A stretch of 64,000 bases of DNA from assembly GCF_029892485.1 (NCBI RefSeq), contig NZ_JARXVG010000001.1, positions 186,001 through 250,000 on the forward strand. Direction: 5' to 3'. This document shows, piece by piece, positions 51,336 to 61,347 of the stretch (within the stretch, counting starts at the first letter, position 1; the number at the start of each line of letters is the position of its first letter). This DNA is from Variovorax boronicumulans (lineage in GTDB: Bacteria > Pseudomonadota > Gammaproteobacteria > Burkholderiales > Burkholderiaceae_C). Position numbers and translations under genes: made by a program. The notes under the pieces are model-generated. The model did not search any database. It worked only from the letters and a program-made list of their open reading frames with translations, and was not told the DNA's origin.

Positions 51336-53771
51336 TTAGAAAGACGTTCCGATCTGGAATTGGAGGCGCTGAATTCTATCCTTCGGGATCACGACAAAGC
51401 CGGTATTCGGATCCAGCACTTCCTTTTGGGACATGACGGGGAAGGCATAAGCCAGGCGCAGCGGGCCAAGCGGCGAGATCCAACTGATCCCGAGGCCGAC
51501 GGAAGCGCGCAACTTCTTCTGCGCCTTCCATTGCTCGTCGGTCAGGCCGGCAGCGCGCGAACCGAACACATTGCCGATGTCGAAGAAACCATAAAGGCGC
51601 AGCGTGCGGTCGTTGCCGGCACCTGGGAACGGTGTGCTGAGCTCAGCGTTGAAAACCGCCTTCTTGGTACCGCCCAGCGCTGCGCCATCGGTCTGGCCGA
51701 ACAGCGGCACGTCGCGCGGACCGAGCGAGTTCTGCTCGAAGCCGCGGACCGAGCCCAGGCCGCCCGCATAGAAGTTCTTGAAGATCGGATAGACCTTGCT
51801 GCCCAGGGCCTTCGCATAGCCCACATCGCCGTTGACGGCAAAGGTGTATTGCTTGTTGATCGCGAAGAACTGTTGGTACTGGTAGTTCGTCTTGATGTAC
51901 TGCATGTCGCCGCCAACGCCAAGCTCGAGGTTGGCACGCTGCAGACGCCCGGTGGTCGGAATCAACGCGCTGTCGCGGCTGTCTCGACCCCAGCCGATGG
52001 TGAGCGGCACGCCCCAGACGCTCTTCTGGGCGCACTCGGTCACGAACAGGCCTGACGCATCCTTGGCGCACTGGAAGTAGCGCAGGTAGGACGGCGGCGT
52101 GAACAAGCCCGAAAAGGAAGTCGTAGTGTTCGGATCGAAGGCGTACCGTTCGAGTCCGACGCCGAAGAACACGGTGTCGATTTCGCTGAAAGGCACGCCG
52201 AAACGGATCGACGCACCCTGGTTGACCAACTTGTAGTCGCCGTCGGTGGTCGACGAATACGGACGCGTCGTCGTGTGATAGACGCTGATCGTGCGCGAGA
52301 TACCGTCCTTCGTGAAATACGGATCGGTGGTGGTCAGCGACAACGTGCGGTTGTACTTGCTGGTATTGACCTGCACGCCCAGGAAATTGCCCGAGCCGAA
52401 CACGTTTTCCTGCGAGATGCCGAAGGTCAGCGCAACCTTCTCGGCGCTCGAGTAGCCGGCGCCGAGCTGCAGGCTGCCGGTGGGCTTCTCGGCCACGTTG
52501 ACGGTCAGGTCCACCTGGTCGGGCGATCCGGGCACTTCCTGGGTCTCGACGTTCACTTCGGTGAAGAAGCCAAGGCGGTCGACGCGGTCGCGCGAGAGCT
52601 TGATCTTGTCGCCGTCGTACCAGGAGGCTTCGTACTGGCGGAACTCGCGGCGGATCACTTCGTCGCGGGTCTTGTTGTTGCCGCCGACGGACACGCGGCG
52701 CACGTACACGCGGCGCGACGGTTCGGCCTGCAGCGTGAGCGTCACGCGGTTGTTCACGCGGTCGATCTCCGGACGTGCCTGCACGCGGGCAAACGCGTAG
52801 CCGAAGGTGCCGAAATAGTCGCTGAAGGCCTTGGTGGTTTCCGTGACCTGCTCGCCGTTGTAGGGCTCGCCGGGCTTGATGGTGATCAGCGACTTGAAGT
52901 CATCGTCGCGGCCCAGGTAGTTGCCGTCGAGCTTGACGCCGGCCACCACGAACTTCTCGCCTTCGCTGATGTTGACCGTGACCGTCAGGTCCTTGCGATC
53001 GGGCGAAATGGCGACCTGGGTCGATTCGATGCGGAACTCGAGGTAGCCGCGCGTGATGTAGTACGAGCGAAGCGTTTCGAGGTCGGCGTTGAGCTTGGCA
53101 CGCGAGTACTGGTTGGACTTGGTGTACCAGCTCATGAAGCCGCCGCTGTCCTGGTCGAACAGGCTCAGCAGCGTCGATTCGCTGAAGGCCTTGTTGCCGA
53201 CCACGTGCACTTCGCGGATGCGGGCCGATTCGCCTTCGGTGACGGTGAATGTCAGGTTGACGCGATTGCGCTCGATCGGCGTGACGGTGGTCACGACCTG
53301 CGCGTTGTAGAGGCTGCGGCTCACGTACTGGCGCTTGAGCTCCTGCTCCGCGCGGTCGGCCAGCGCCTTGTCGTACGGACGGCCGTCGGTCAGGCCGATT
53401 TCACGCAGCGCCTTTTGCAGCGCCGCTTTCTCGAATTCCTTGGCGCCGACGAAATCGACGTCCGCGATGGTCGGGCGCTCCTCGACGATCACCACCAGCA
53501 CATTGCCGTTGACGTCGATGCGCACGTCCTTGAACAACCCCAGGTCGAACAGCGCGCGAATGGCGGCCGAGCCGCGTTCGTCGCTGTAGGTATCGCCCAC
53601 GCGCAGCGGCAGCGACGCGAAGATCGTGCCGGCCTCGACGCGTTGCAAGCCTTCGACGCGAATGTCGCGCACCGTGAAAGGCTCGACGGCCCAGGCTGCC
53701 GTGGCCGCAAGCGCACTGGCGACCACCGCGACAACGCTACGCAGGCGAAAGCGATTGGAGTTTTTGTTCAT
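51336..53771 (-). CDS. bamA: Outer membrane protein assembly factor BamA
   Basis: Central beta-barrel insertase of the BAM complex. The 811-residue precursor has a signal peptide (cleavage after AWA near 28), five POTRA domains (about 29-430), and a C-terminal barrel beginning near QLGAGYSSAEKVALTFGISQENVFGSGN. The barrel contains the conserved VRGFEQNS motif of lid loop 6, and the protein ends FQIGTSF with the C-terminal Phe of outer-membrane proteins. rseP precedes it, and skp, lpxD follow, the widespread order. Confidence 0.97.
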   Translation of the reverse strand: MNKNSNRFRLRSVVAVVASALAATAAWAVEPFTVRDIRVEGLQRVEAGTIFASLPLRVGDTYSDERGSAAIRALFDLGLFKDVRIDVNGNVLVVIVEERPTIADVDFVGAKEFEKAALQKALREIGLTDGRPYDKALADRAEQELKRQYVSRSLYNAQVVTTVTPIERNRVNLTFTVTEGESARIREVHVVGNKAFSESTLLSLFDQDSGGFMSWYTKSNQYSRAKLNADLETLRSYYITRGYLEFRIESTQVAISPDRKDLTVTVNISEGEKFVVAGVKLDGNYLGRDDDFKSLITIKPGEPYNGEQVTETTKAFSDYFGTFGYAFARVQARPEIDRVNNRVTLTLQAEPSRRVYVRRVSVGGNNKTRDEVIRREFRQYEASWYDGDKIKLSRDRVDRLGFFTEVNVETQEVPGSPDQVDLTVNVAEKPTGSLQLGAGYSSAEKVALTFGISQENVFGSGNFLGVQVNTSKYNRTLSLTTTDPYFTKDGISRTISVYHTTTRPYSSTTDGDYKLVNQGASIRFGVPFSEIDTVFFGVGLERYAFDPNTTTSFSGLFTPPSYLRYFQCAKDASGLFVTECAQKSVWGVPLTIGWGRDSRDSALIPTTGRLQRANLELGVGGDMQYIKTNYQYQQFFAINKQYTFAVNGDVGYAKALGSKVYPIFKNFYAGGLGSVRGFEQNSLGPRDVPLFGQTDGAALGGTKKAVFNAELSTPFPGAGNDRTLRLYGFFDIGNVFGSRAAGLTDEQWKAQKKLRASVGLGISWISPLGPLRLAYAFPVMSQKEVLDPNTGFVVIPKDRIQRLQFQIGTSF

Positions 53772-53809
53772 CTGTGAATTGAGCCGGCACGGAAAGGGCC
53801 GGCAGAAAG

Positions 53810-55180
53810 TTAACCAAAGAGCCGCGTGACGTCGTTGAAGAGTGCGACCGACATCATGACCAGCAGCAAGGCGACACCGCCGCGCTGAAGCCGTTCCATC
53901 CAGGCGTCAGAGACGCTTTTGCCGGTCAGGCCCTCCCAAAGATAATACATCAGGTGTCCCCCATCGAGGACTGGCAGCGGCATGAGATTGAGCACGCCCA
54001 GGCTCACGCTGATGACCGCAAGGAAGATCAGGTACTGGGTCAGGCCCAGGCTCGCGGACTTGCCCGCGTAGTCGGCAATGGTCAGCGGACCGCTCAGATT
54101 CTTCAGCGACGCCTGCCCCGTCACCATCTTGACCATCATGCGAACGGTCAATGCGGACATCTCCCACGTGCGCACCACACCGCGCCAGACGCCGTCGACC
54201 GGGCCCTGGCGCACCGTCACCATGTCGGGCGGCGCGCCGACATAAGCGCCGATGCGGCCGACCTTGACGGCCCCCTCCTCACGCACCTCGGGTTTCACCT
54301 CGAGCGTGAGTGACTGGCCAGCGCGCTGGATCTGCCAGGCCTGGGTGCGCGGCTGACCGCCGTCGACCGACGCCCGGATCACCTCGCGCAGCTGTTGGCC
54401 GTCGTAGATGGCCGTATCGCCGATGGCACGCACCAGGTCGCCCTTGCGCAGTCCCGACAGCTCGCCGGCACCGCCGGCCATGACCTCACCGATCTCCGGG
54501 CGGGTCAGGGGCGCGAGGAGGCCGATCTTGCGGAACATCTGCGGATCGGCGTCCTTGGCCTCCATCCGGCTCAATGGCAGCACCAGCTGCCGGGCGGGCT
54601 TGCCGTCTGCGCCCTCCACTTCGAGCGTGAGATCTCGGCTGTCGAGCGCACCCTGCGTCATGCGCCAGCGCAGATCCTCGAAGGACTGGACCGGCGTGAG
54701 GTCGCCGTCGAAACCGGCGCGCGTGATATGTTCCCCCCCGCGCAGGCCGGCCGCCTCGGCCAGCGAAGCCGCCACAGGCCGCGCCAGCCTGGCAACCGGC
54801 TCTTCCACCCCGATCCAGTTGACGGCCGTGTAGAGCGCGACTGCCAGCAGCAGGTTGGCGATGGGCCCGGCCGCGACGATGGCCGCGCGCGACCTCAGGG
54901 GCTGGGTGTTGAAGGCCCGATGCCGCTCCTCGGGCGCCACCGGCCCTTCGCGCTCATCGAGCATCTTGACGTAGCCGCCCAGCGGAAAGGCTCCGATGAC
55001 GAATTCGGTCTGCTGCCCCGGATGCTGGCGCTTGGGCTGCCAACGCAGCAGCACCTTGCCGAACCCGACCGAAAAGCGCTCCACCTTGACGCCACAGGCG
55101 ACCGCGACACGGTAGTGACCGTACTCGTGCACAGCGATGAGGACGCCAAGTGCAACCACAAAGGCTATGACAGTGAGCAT
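53810..55180 (-). CDS. rseP: Site-2 zinc metalloprotease RseP
   Basis: Intramembrane protease that cleaves anti-sigma-E and remnant signal peptides. The 456-residue protein has the zinc motif HEYGH (18-22) in TM1, two PDZ domains in the periplasmic region (about 110-330), and the second metal-binding MPLPVLDGGHL in TM3. Its gene order dxr-rseP-bamA is the same as in E. coli. A membrane end lies about residue 430. Confidence 0.96.
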   Translation of the reverse strand: MLTVIAFVVALGVLIAVHEYGHYRVAVACGVKVERFSVGFGKVLLRWQPKRQHPGQQTEFVIGAFPLGGYVKMLDEREGPVAPEERHRAFNTQPLRSRAAIVAAGPIANLLLAVALYTAVNWIGVEEPVARLARPVAASLAEAAGLRGGEHITRAGFDGDLTPVQSFEDLRWRMTQGALDSRDLTLEVEGADGKPARQLVLPLSRMEAKDADPQMFRKIGLLAPLTRPEIGEVMAGGAGELSGLRKGDLVRAIGDTAIYDGQQLREVIRASVDGGQPRTQAWQIQRAGQSLTLEVKPEVREEGAVKVGRIGAYVGAPPDMVTVRQGPVDGVWRGVVRTWEMSALTVRMMVKMVTGQASLKNLSGPLTIADYAGKSASLGLTQYLIFLAVISVSLGVLNLMPLPVLDGGHLMYYLWEGLTGKSVSDAWMERLQRGGVALLLVMMSVALFNDVTRLFG

Positions 55181-55204
55181 CGGATCCTCGACGAATGGGA
55201 AAAA

Positions 55205-56392
55205 TCAGGCTGCGAAACGCAGCGCCGCGGCATTGGCTGCCGCCCGGGCGCTGGCATCGAGCGCCAGCAGGTCGGCCAGCGATGCCGGCTTGGAGGGGGT
55301 GACCGTTTCCAAAGTTTCCATGTTGACCGCATGAATTCGGTCGAAACGCAGGCGCCGATCCAGAAACGCCTCGACAGCAACCTCGTTGGCCGCGTTGAGC
55401 ACCGCCGTCGTGCCAGGTGCGGCGCGCAATGCATGCCACGCCAGACCCAGGCCCGGGAACAGCGCTGCATCGGGCGCATCGAAGGTCAGCGACGCCATCT
55501 GTCGGAAGTCGAGCCGCGCCGCCCCGCTCTCGATGCGCTCGGGCCAGGCCAGGCCGACCGCGATCGGCACCCGCATGTCGGGCGTGCCGAGCTGGGCGAT
55601 GACCGATGCATCGGTGAACTGCACCATCGAGTGCACCACGCTCTGCGGATGGATGACGACCTCGATCTGCTCGGGCGAGACGCCGAACAGGTGGCGGGCC
55701 TCGATCACTTCGAGCGCCTTGTTCATCATCGTGGCCGAGTCGACCGATATCTTGCGGCCCATGACCCAGTTCGGATGGGCGCAAGCCTGTTCGGGCGTCA
55801 CGGCCCCCAAGGTATCGGGCGCGCGGGTGCGGAATGGACCGCCCGAGGCGGTCAGGATGATCTTGTCGATGCGGCGCGCCCAGGTGGAGGGGTCTTCCGG
55901 CAGCGACTGGAAGATGGCCGAGTGCTCGCTGTCGATGGGCAGCAGCGTGGCGCCGCCCTCTCGCACCGTGCGCATGAACAGTTCGCCGCCGACGACCAGG
56001 GCTTCCTTGTTGGCCAGCAGCAAACGCTTGCCTGCACGCGCAGCGGCCAGGCACGGCCCAAGCCCGGCAGCGCCGACGATGGCCGCCATGACGGCGTCGA
56101 CGTCTTCGTGCGAGGCGATGTTTTCAACAGCGTCCGCGCCCATCAACACACGCGTCTTCAGGCCGTTTCGCTTGAGCTTCTCAGCCAGTTGCTCGGCATG
56201 CGGCGCGCTCGCCATGACGACGAACTGCGGCGAGAACTGTGCGCACTGCGCGAGCATCTCGTCCACCCTGGTTGCGGCGGACAGCGCAAACACCTCGAAG
56301 CGCTCGGGGTGCCGCGCAATGACGTCCAGCGTGCTCACACCGACCGACCCGGTCGAGCCCAGCACGGTGACGCGTTGTTTGGGAGTGTTCAC
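55205..56392 (-). CDS. dxr: 1-deoxy-D-xylulose-5-phosphate reductoisomerase
   Basis: Second step of the MEP isoprenoid pathway, target of fosmidomycin. From the GTG at 56392 the protein has 395 residues. It has GSTGSVGVSTLDVI (12-25) for NADPH, LLANKEALVV, IDSEHSAIFQ and TASGGPFR active-site loops. The stop codon is 24 bases before rseP. The GTG overlaps the cdsA stop by 4 bases. The frame extended to 57115 is a shadow of cdsA. Confidence 0.97.
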   Translation of the reverse strand: MNTPKQRVTVLGSTGSVGVSTLDVIARHPERFEVFALSAATRVDEMLAQCAQFSPQFVVMASAPHAEQLAEKLKRNGLKTRVLMGADAVENIASHEDVDAVMAAIVGAAGLGPCLAAARAGKRLLLANKEALVVGGELFMRTVREGGATLLPIDSEHSAIFQSLPEDPSTWARRIDKIILTASGGPFRTRAPDTLGAVTPEQACAHPNWVMGRKISVDSATMMNKALEVIEARHLFGVSPEQIEVVIHPQSVVHSMVQFTDASVIAQLGTPDMRVPIAVGLAWPERIESGAARLDFRQMASLTFDAPDAALFPGLGLAWHALRAAPGTTAVLNAANEVAVEAFLDRRLRFDRIHAVNMETLETVTPSKPASLADLLALDASARAAANAAALRFAA

Positions 56393-57234
56393 AGGAAGGC
56401 CAGCATCATGGCAATGGGAAGTGCCGGCAAGAGGGCATCCACGCGATCGAGCACACCGCCATGGCCCGGAAGCAGCCGGCTGCTGTCCTTTGCACCGGCG
56501 CTGCGCTTGATGAGCGATTCGACCAGGTCGCCGACGACGCTCATCGCGGCGAGAAACACCGCCCCAATCAGCAGCAGCCACCAGCCGCGCTCGTACAGGC
56601 GGGTGTAGAGGCTCGGCACCGTCGCGCCGAAGTACCGGTCGGCCCAGACCCAGGCAAAGGCCAGCACGATGACGCCGATCATCCCGCCCCACACGCCTTC
56701 CCAGCTCTTGCCAGGGCTGATCGCCGGGGCCAGCTTGCCGCGCGTGAACTTCAGGCCGAATGCCCGGCCCGCGAAATAGGCGAACACATCCGCCACCCAG
56801 ACCAGCACCAGGATCGACAACAGGAAATTGATGCCGACCATGCGGGCCTGCACCGCCGCGAGCCAGGCGACCCAGAGCGCCAGCAGGCCGCCGACCAGGC
56901 GCAGCCCGCGCGGAATGCGGGGCCAGCCCGGCACCGCCACGCGCAGCAATGCCGCGCCGCCGAGCACCCAGGCCGCACTGGCCAGGGTCCACATCAGGAT
57001 CAGGGGTTGTTCGAGCAGGCCCAGCCACCACGAAAGCCCGCAGAGCAGCACCGTCTCGGCACCGAGGAACAGCGACATGCCCTGGCCGTAGCCGTTGAGG
57101 CGCCCCCACTCCCACGCGCCAGCGCCGATCAGCACCAGCATCACGCAGGCAAATGGAACGTAGTGTCGATAGAACAGCGCTGGCAGCAGGATCGCGAGCA
57201 GCACGATCGCCGTGAGGATGCGTTGTTTGAGCAT
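56389..57234 (-). CDS. cdsA: Phosphatidate cytidylyltransferase
   Basis: Makes CDP-diacylglycerol, the precursor of all glycerophospholipids. The 281-residue membrane protein has about eight hydrophobic segments and the C-terminal CDP-alcohol signature SLIKRSAGAKDSSRLLPGHG with the following GVLDRVDAL. The ATG at 57234 is 19 bases after uppS. The overlap with dxr is 4 bases. Confidence 0.95.
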   Translation of the reverse strand: MLKQRILTAIVLLAILLPALFYRHYVPFACVMLVLIGAGAWEWGRLNGYGQGMSLFLGAETVLLCGLSWWLGLLEQPLILMWTLASAAWVLGGAALLRVAVPGWPRIPRGLRLVGGLLALWVAWLAAVQARMVGINFLLSILVLVWVADVFAYFAGRAFGLKFTRGKLAPAISPGKSWEGVWGGMIGVIVLAFAWVWADRYFGATVPSLYTRLYERGWWLLLIGAVFLAAMSVVGDLVESLIKRSAGAKDSSRLLPGHGGVLDRVDALLPALPIAMMLAFL

Positions 57235-57253
57235 GCGGTAAGTTGTGAGGTCT

Positions 57254-57973
57254 TCAGGCCGCGGCCGTCGAGACCTGTGCCGAAGTTTGGCCGAAGCGGC
57301 GCTCGCGGCTCTGGAACACGGCGATCGCCTCGTCCAGCGCGGCCTCGTCGAACTCGGGCCAGAGCTTGTCGCTGAAGAACAGTTCGGCGTAAGCACTCTG
57401 CCAGAGCAGGAAATTCGACAGCCGTTGCTCGCCGCCGGTGCGGATGAACAGGTCGGGGTCGGGCACATGGGCCAGCGCCATCGCGCGGTCCATGTTCATC
57501 TCGGTCATCGGCAGGCCCTGCTCGGCCAGCTTCGCTGCGGCCTGGGCAATGTCCCAGCGCCCGCCGTAGTTGAAGCAGACGTTGAGCACGAGCCGCGTGT
57601 TGTGCGCGGTCGCCTCTTCGGCGCTCACCAGCCCCGCCACCAGCTTGGCAGACAGGCCGCCGCGTTCGCCGATGAAATGCAGCCGGACGCCATCGCGGCT
57701 CAAGCGCGGCACCTCGCGCGCCAGCGCCCCCACCATCAGCGACATCAGGCCTGAGACTTCTTCGGCCGGACGGTTCCAGTTCTCCGAGGAAAACGCGAAC
57801 ACGGTGAGCACGCCCACGCCGCGGTCGGCGCAGGCCTTGACGCAGCGGCGCAGCGATTCGACGCCCTGCTTGTGCCCCGCCACGCGAGGCATGAATCGCC
57901 GCGTCGCCCACCGGCCGTTGCCGTCCATGACGATGGCAACGTGGCGGGGAATGTGCGGCGACGACGAGGCCAT
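57254..57973 (-). CDS. uppS: Undecaprenyl diphosphate synthase
   Basis: Makes C55 prenyl diphosphate, the lipid carrier for peptidoglycan and O-antigen. From the ATG at 57973 the protein has 239 residues; a TTG at 57985 would add four. It has catalytic Asp17 in IVMDGNGRWA, the SSENWNRP loop and a final FIRTGGEQRLSNFLLWQ, the cis-prenyltransferase motifs. It lies 9 bases after frr in the order frr-uppS-cdsA-dxr. Confidence 0.95.
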   Translation of the reverse strand: MASSSPHIPRHVAIVMDGNGRWATRRFMPRVAGHKQGVESLRRCVKACADRGVGVLTVFAFSSENWNRPAEEVSGLMSLMVGALAREVPRLSRDGVRLHFIGERGGLSAKLVAGLVSAEEATAHNTRLVLNVCFNYGGRWDIAQAAAKLAEQGLPMTEMNMDRAMALAHVPDPDLFIRTGGEQRLSNFLLWQSAYAELFFSDKLWPEFDEAALDEAIAVFQSRERRFGQTSAQVSTAAA

Positions 57974-57981
57974 GGCAGGCC

Positions 57982-58542
57982 TCAAACGGCCATGATCTCC
58001 GCTTCCTTGGCCGCGACCAGGCGGTCGATTTCCGCGATATGGCGGTCGGTGACCTTCTGGATGTCGGCTTCGGCGCGCTTCTGGTCGTCCTCGGAAGCCA
58101 GCTTGTCCTTCACCAGCTTCTTGACCGCCTCGTTCGCGTCGCGGCGCAGGTTGCGCGTGGCGACCTTGGCGGTTTCGCCTTCATTGCGGACCAGCTTGGT
58201 CATTTCCTTGCGGCGCTCTTCGCTCATGGCAGGCAACGGAACGCGGATCAGGTCGCCCATCGACGCGGGGTTCAGGCCCAGGTCGCTTTCGCGGATGGCC
58301 TTCTCGATCTTGGCGCCCATGCCCTTTTCCCAGGGCTGGACGCTGATGGTGCGCGAGTCGAGCACCGACACGTTGGCCACCTGGCTCAACGGCACTTGCG
58401 AGCCGTAGTACTCGACATGGATCGAGTCGAGCAGCGCCGAGTTGGCGCGACCCGTGCGGATCTTGGTGAGGTTGTTCTGGAATGCGGCGAGCGACTGATT
58501 CATCTTCGCGTCGGTCGCACTGCGGATGTCTGCAATGGTCAT
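57982..58542 (-). CDS. frr: Ribosome recycling factor
   Basis: Splits post-termination ribosomes with EF-G. The 186-residue protein has [26 protein letters not shown] (the long helix domain) and [16 protein letters not shown], ending with a coiled-coil helix that is rich in Lys and Glu. AGGAG lies upstream of the ATG at 58542. It follows pyrH by 11 bases. Confidence 0.97.
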   Translation of the reverse strand: MTIADIRSATDAKMNQSLAAFQNNLTKIRTGRANSALLDSIHVEYYGSQVPLSQVANVSVLDSRTISVQPWEKGMGAKIEKAIRESDLGLNPASMGDLIRVPLPAMSEERRKEMTKLVRNEGETAKVATRNLRRDANEAVKKLVKDKLASEDDQKRAEADIQKVTDRHIAEIDRLVAAKEAEIMAV

Positions 58543-58553
58543 CTCAAATACTC

Positions 58554-59276
58554 CTAGGCATGCACCAGCGTGCCCTCGTCCTCGCCCATGACGACGCGCT
58601 TGAACGCGCCGTTCTTGAGGATCGAGAACACCTTGATCGGCAGCTTCTGGTCGCGGCACAGCGCGAAGGCCGTGGCGTCCATGATGCCGAGATTCTTTGC
58701 GATCGCCTCGTCGAAACTGAGCGAGACGTAGCGCGTTGCGTCGGGGTGGGTCTTGGGGTCGGCGGAATAGACGCCATCCACCTTGGTGGCCTTGAGCACC
58801 AGCTCGGCACCGATCTCGGCACCGCGCAGCGCAGCGGCCGTGTCGGTGGTGAAGAACGGATTGCCGGTACCGGCTGCGAACACCACGACCTTGCCCTCTT
58901 CGAGGTATTGCAAGGCCTTGGGGCGCACGTAAGGCTCGACCACCTGCTCGATCGCGATGGCGGACATCACGCGGGCCACGAGGCCCTGCTTGTCCATCGC
59001 GTCGGCGAGTGCCAGCGAGTTCATCACGGTGGCCAGCATGCCCATGTAGTCGGCCGTGGCGCGGTCCATGCCGACCGAACCGCCAGCCACGCCGCGGAAG
59101 ATGTTGCCGCCGCCGATCACGACCGCCACCTGGACGCCCATGTTCACCACCTCGGCCACTTCCTGGACCATGCGAACGATGGTCGCGCGGTTGATGCCGA
59201 AGGCGTCATCGCCCATCAACGCCTCTCCCGACAGCTTCAACAAGATTCGCTTGTGGGCTGGGCGGGCATCAGACAT
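58554..59276 (-). CDS. pyrH: UMP kinase
   Basis: Phosphorylates UMP to UDP; hexameric, of the amino-acid kinase family. The 240-residue protein has [26 protein letters not shown] with the glycine-rich loop, and [17 protein letters not shown]. The ATG at 59276 gives the conserved start; the frame extended to 59339 is not supported. It is 97 bases after tsf, separated by a terminator. Confidence 0.97.
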   Translation of the reverse strand: MSDARPAHKRILLKLSGEALMGDDAFGINRATIVRMVQEVAEVVNMGVQVAVVIGGGNIFRGVAGGSVGMDRATADYMGMLATVMNSLALADAMDKQGLVARVMSAIAIEQVVEPYVRPKALQYLEEGKVVVFAAGTGNPFFTTDTAAALRGAEIGAELVLKATKVDGVYSADPKTHPDATRYVSLSFDEAIAKNLGIMDATAFALCRDQKLPIKVFSILKNGAFKRVVMGEDEGTLVHA

Positions 59277-59324
59277 GGGCAATTTCCTTTGAGTTGGCGG
59301 TGACGAGTGTAAAACGTAGCGATG

Positions 59325-59358
59325 AAAAAACGACGGCACGCGAGCACGCGCCGTCGTT
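59325..59358 (-). terminator. Terminator downstream of tsf
   Basis: AACGACGGC (59329-59337) and GCCGTCGTT (59350-59358) flank a 12-base loop; on the minus strand the stem ends in TTTTTTCATC. It lies 15 bases past the tsf stop codon, before pyrH. Confidence 0.85.
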
Positions 59359-59372
59359 GGAAGCCTTATGGC

Positions 59373-60296
59373 TTAAGCAGCGGCCTTGGCGGCTGCAACC
59401 TGCGCGGCCACTTCGGCGGCGAAGTCGTCGACCTTCTTCTCGATGCCTTCGCCGACCACGTACAGGGTGAAGCCCTTGATCGAGGTGTTGGCGGCCTTGA
59501 GCATCTGCTCGACGGTCTGCTTGTCGTTCTTCACGAACGGCTGGTTGTGCAGCGAGACTTCCTTGAGGTACTTCTGCACGCCGCCTTCGATGCGCTTGGC
59601 AACGATGTCGGCAGGCTGTGGCTTCTTGCCTTCGGCTTCGGCCGTCTTGCGGTCTTCTTCGGCCTTGCCGGCAGCAACGGCGCGCTCTTTTTCGATCAGG
59701 TCGGCAGGCACATCCGATGCCTGGATGGCGACCGGCTTCATGGCGGCGATGTGCATCGCGACGTCCTTGGCCGACGTGTCGTCGCCCTCGAACTCCACCA
59801 TCACGCCGATGCGCGTGCCGTGCAGGTACGAAGCCAGCTTGCCATTGCCCGCGAAGTGCTTGAAGCGGCGGAAGCTCATGTTCTCGCCGATCTTGCCGAT
59901 CAGGCCCTTGCGCACGTCTTCGAGCGTGGGGCCGAAGCCGTCTTGCTCATAGGGCAGCGCGCCCAGTGCGGCGATGTCTGCGGGGTTGTTCTTGGCGACC
60001 AGCATCGCGGCAGCGTTGGCCAGGGCCAGGAAGCTGTCGTTCTTGGTGACGAAGTCGGTTTCGCAGTTGATTTCGATCATGCCGCCGGCAGCGCCGTCGA
60101 CGAAAGCCGTGACCACGCCTTCGGCGGTGATGCGGCCCGACGCCTTGCCAGCCTTGTTGCCTAGCTTGATGCGCAGCAACTCTTCGGCCTTTTCCATGTT
60201 GCCTTCGGCCTCGGTCAGGGCCTTCTTGCATTCCATCATCGGCGCGTCGGTCTTTGCGCGCAGTTCGCCGACCATGCTTGCGGTGATTGCAGCCAT
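59373..60296 (-). CDS. tsf: Elongation factor Ts
   Basis: Guanine-nucleotide exchange factor for EF-Tu. The 307-residue protein has an N-terminal UBA-like domain ([20 protein letters not shown]), the conserved TDFVTKND and [13 protein letters not shown] core and a C-terminal helix. AGATAC precedes the ATG. The gap to rpsB contains an attenuator-like hairpin. Confidence 0.98.
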   Translation of the reverse strand: MAAITASMVGELRAKTDAPMMECKKALTEAEGNMEKAEELLRIKLGNKAGKASGRITAEGVVTAFVDGAAGGMIEINCETDFVTKNDSFLALANAAAMLVAKNNPADIAALGALPYEQDGFGPTLEDVRKGLIGKIGENMSFRRFKHFAGNGKLASYLHGTRIGVMVEFEGDDTSAKDVAMHIAAMKPVAIQASDVPADLIEKERAVAAGKAEEDRKTAEAEGKKPQPADIVAKRIEGGVQKYLKEVSLHNQPFVKNDKQTVEQMLKAANTSIKGFTLYVVGEGIEKKVDDFAAEVAAQVAAAKAAA

Positions 60297-60330
60297 TGTT
60301 GTATCTCCGTAAATCCAAAAATCAGGTTAA

Positions 60331-60354
60331 AAAAAAGGGGCACCAAAGCCCCTT
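60331..60354 (-). terminator. Attenuator-like terminator between rpsB and tsf
   Basis: AAGGGGC (60335-60341) and GCCCCTT (60348-60354) flank a 6-base loop; on the minus strand the stem is followed by TTTTTTAAC. In E. coli an intercistronic terminator lowers tsf relative to rpsB, and this looks like a counterpart. Confidence 0.8.
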
Positions 60355-60377
60355 CTTCAGGCTCGCGAGAGCGCCAA

Positions 60378-61133
60378 TCAGGCCGAAGCGCTTTCTTCGA
60401 CTTCGACGAATTCATCGGTGCTGCCTTCGGCAATGGCCTTGACCACGTCACCGCCGGCGCTGTTGCGGCCTTCGATGATGGCGTCGGCGATGCCGCGGGC
60501 GTACAGCGTGACGGCCTTGGACGAGTCGTCGTTACCGGGGATCACGTAGTCGATGCCTTCGGGCGAATGGTTGGAGTCGACCACACCGATCAGCGGAATG
60601 CCGAGCTTCTTGGCTTCGGCCACGGCGATCTTGTGGAAGCCCACGTCGATCACGAAGATGGCGTCGGGCAATGCAGCCATGTCCTGGATGCCGCCGATGT
60701 CCTTTTCGAGCTTCGCGATCTCGCGCGAGAAGGTCAGTTGCTCCTTCTTGCTCAGGCTGTCGAGGCCGGCTTCTTGCTGGGCCTTCATGTCCTTCAGACG
60801 CTTGATCGAGGTCTTGACGGTCTTGAAGTTGGTCAGCATGCCGCCGAGCCAGCGGGTATCGACGAAAGGCACGCCGGCGCGGCGGGCTTCCGCTGCGACG
60901 ATTTCACGGGCCTGGCGCTTCGTGCCGACCATCAGGATCGTGCCGCGGTTGGCCGTGAGTTGCTTGGCGTACTTCATCGCGTCCTGGAACATCGGGAGCG
61001 ACTTTTCCAGGTTGATGATGTGAATCTTGTTGCGATGGCCGAAGATGAACGGAGCCATCTTGGGGTTCCAGAAGCGGGTTTGGTGACCGAAATGGACACC
61101 GGCTTCCAGCATTTCGCGCATGGTGGTAGACAT
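60378..61133 (-). CDS. rpsB: 30S ribosomal protein S2
   Basis: The 251-residue protein has the conserved [20 protein letters not shown] start, a [11 protein letters not shown] motif, [13 protein letters not shown], and [19 protein letters not shown]. It is the first gene of the long minus-strand run that extends through tsf, pyrH, frr, uppS, cdsA, dxr, rseP, bamA, skp, lpxD, fabZ, lpxA, lpxB, rnhB and the SpoU-type gene. The 215-base gap to the divergent amidase holds its likely promoter. Confidence 0.98.
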   Translation of the reverse strand: MSTTMREMLEAGVHFGHQTRFWNPKMAPFIFGHRNKIHIINLEKSLPMFQDAMKYAKQLTANRGTILMVGTKRQAREIVAAEARRAGVPFVDTRWLGGMLTNFKTVKTSIKRLKDMKAQQEAGLDSLSKKEQLTFSREIAKLEKDIGGIQDMAALPDAIFVIDVGFHKIAVAEAKKLGIPLIGVVDSNHSPEGIDYVIPGNDDSSKAVTLYARGIADAIIEGRNSAGGDVVKAIAEGSTDEFVEVEESASA

Positions 61134-61278
61134 TAGAAATTACTCCAAAGGTTGGGTCTAAAATCCAGCCCGTTTTGTGCTCCTTTCGAATGGAGTCACA
61201 ACACCTTGATTGGGCTGGTTTGCGGATGTGTTTGACTGGATGCAACGGGAGCCGTCGCTCGACCAGCGAAACCCAAAG

Positions 61279-61287
61279 AGTATAGCA
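61279..61287 (-). promoter_or_regulatory. Candidate extended -10 promoter of rpsB
   Basis: On the minus strand TGCTATACT (61287-61279) matches an extended -10 element (TGn TATACT). No good -35 is seen. It is about 146 bases upstream of the rpsB ATG, leaving room for a leader that could carry autoregulation by S2, as in E. coli. Confidence 0.4.
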
Positions 61288-61347
61288 CGGCCGCAGCCGC
61301 TCTTTCCCCCTTGAACCGAGCCGCCCGCGGCACCCGCAGCCACCTCC

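Noticed and set aside
55205..57115. 636-residue extended frame from cdsA into dxr
   Set aside because: The first 240 residues are frame-shifted cdsA; dxr begins at GTG 56392.
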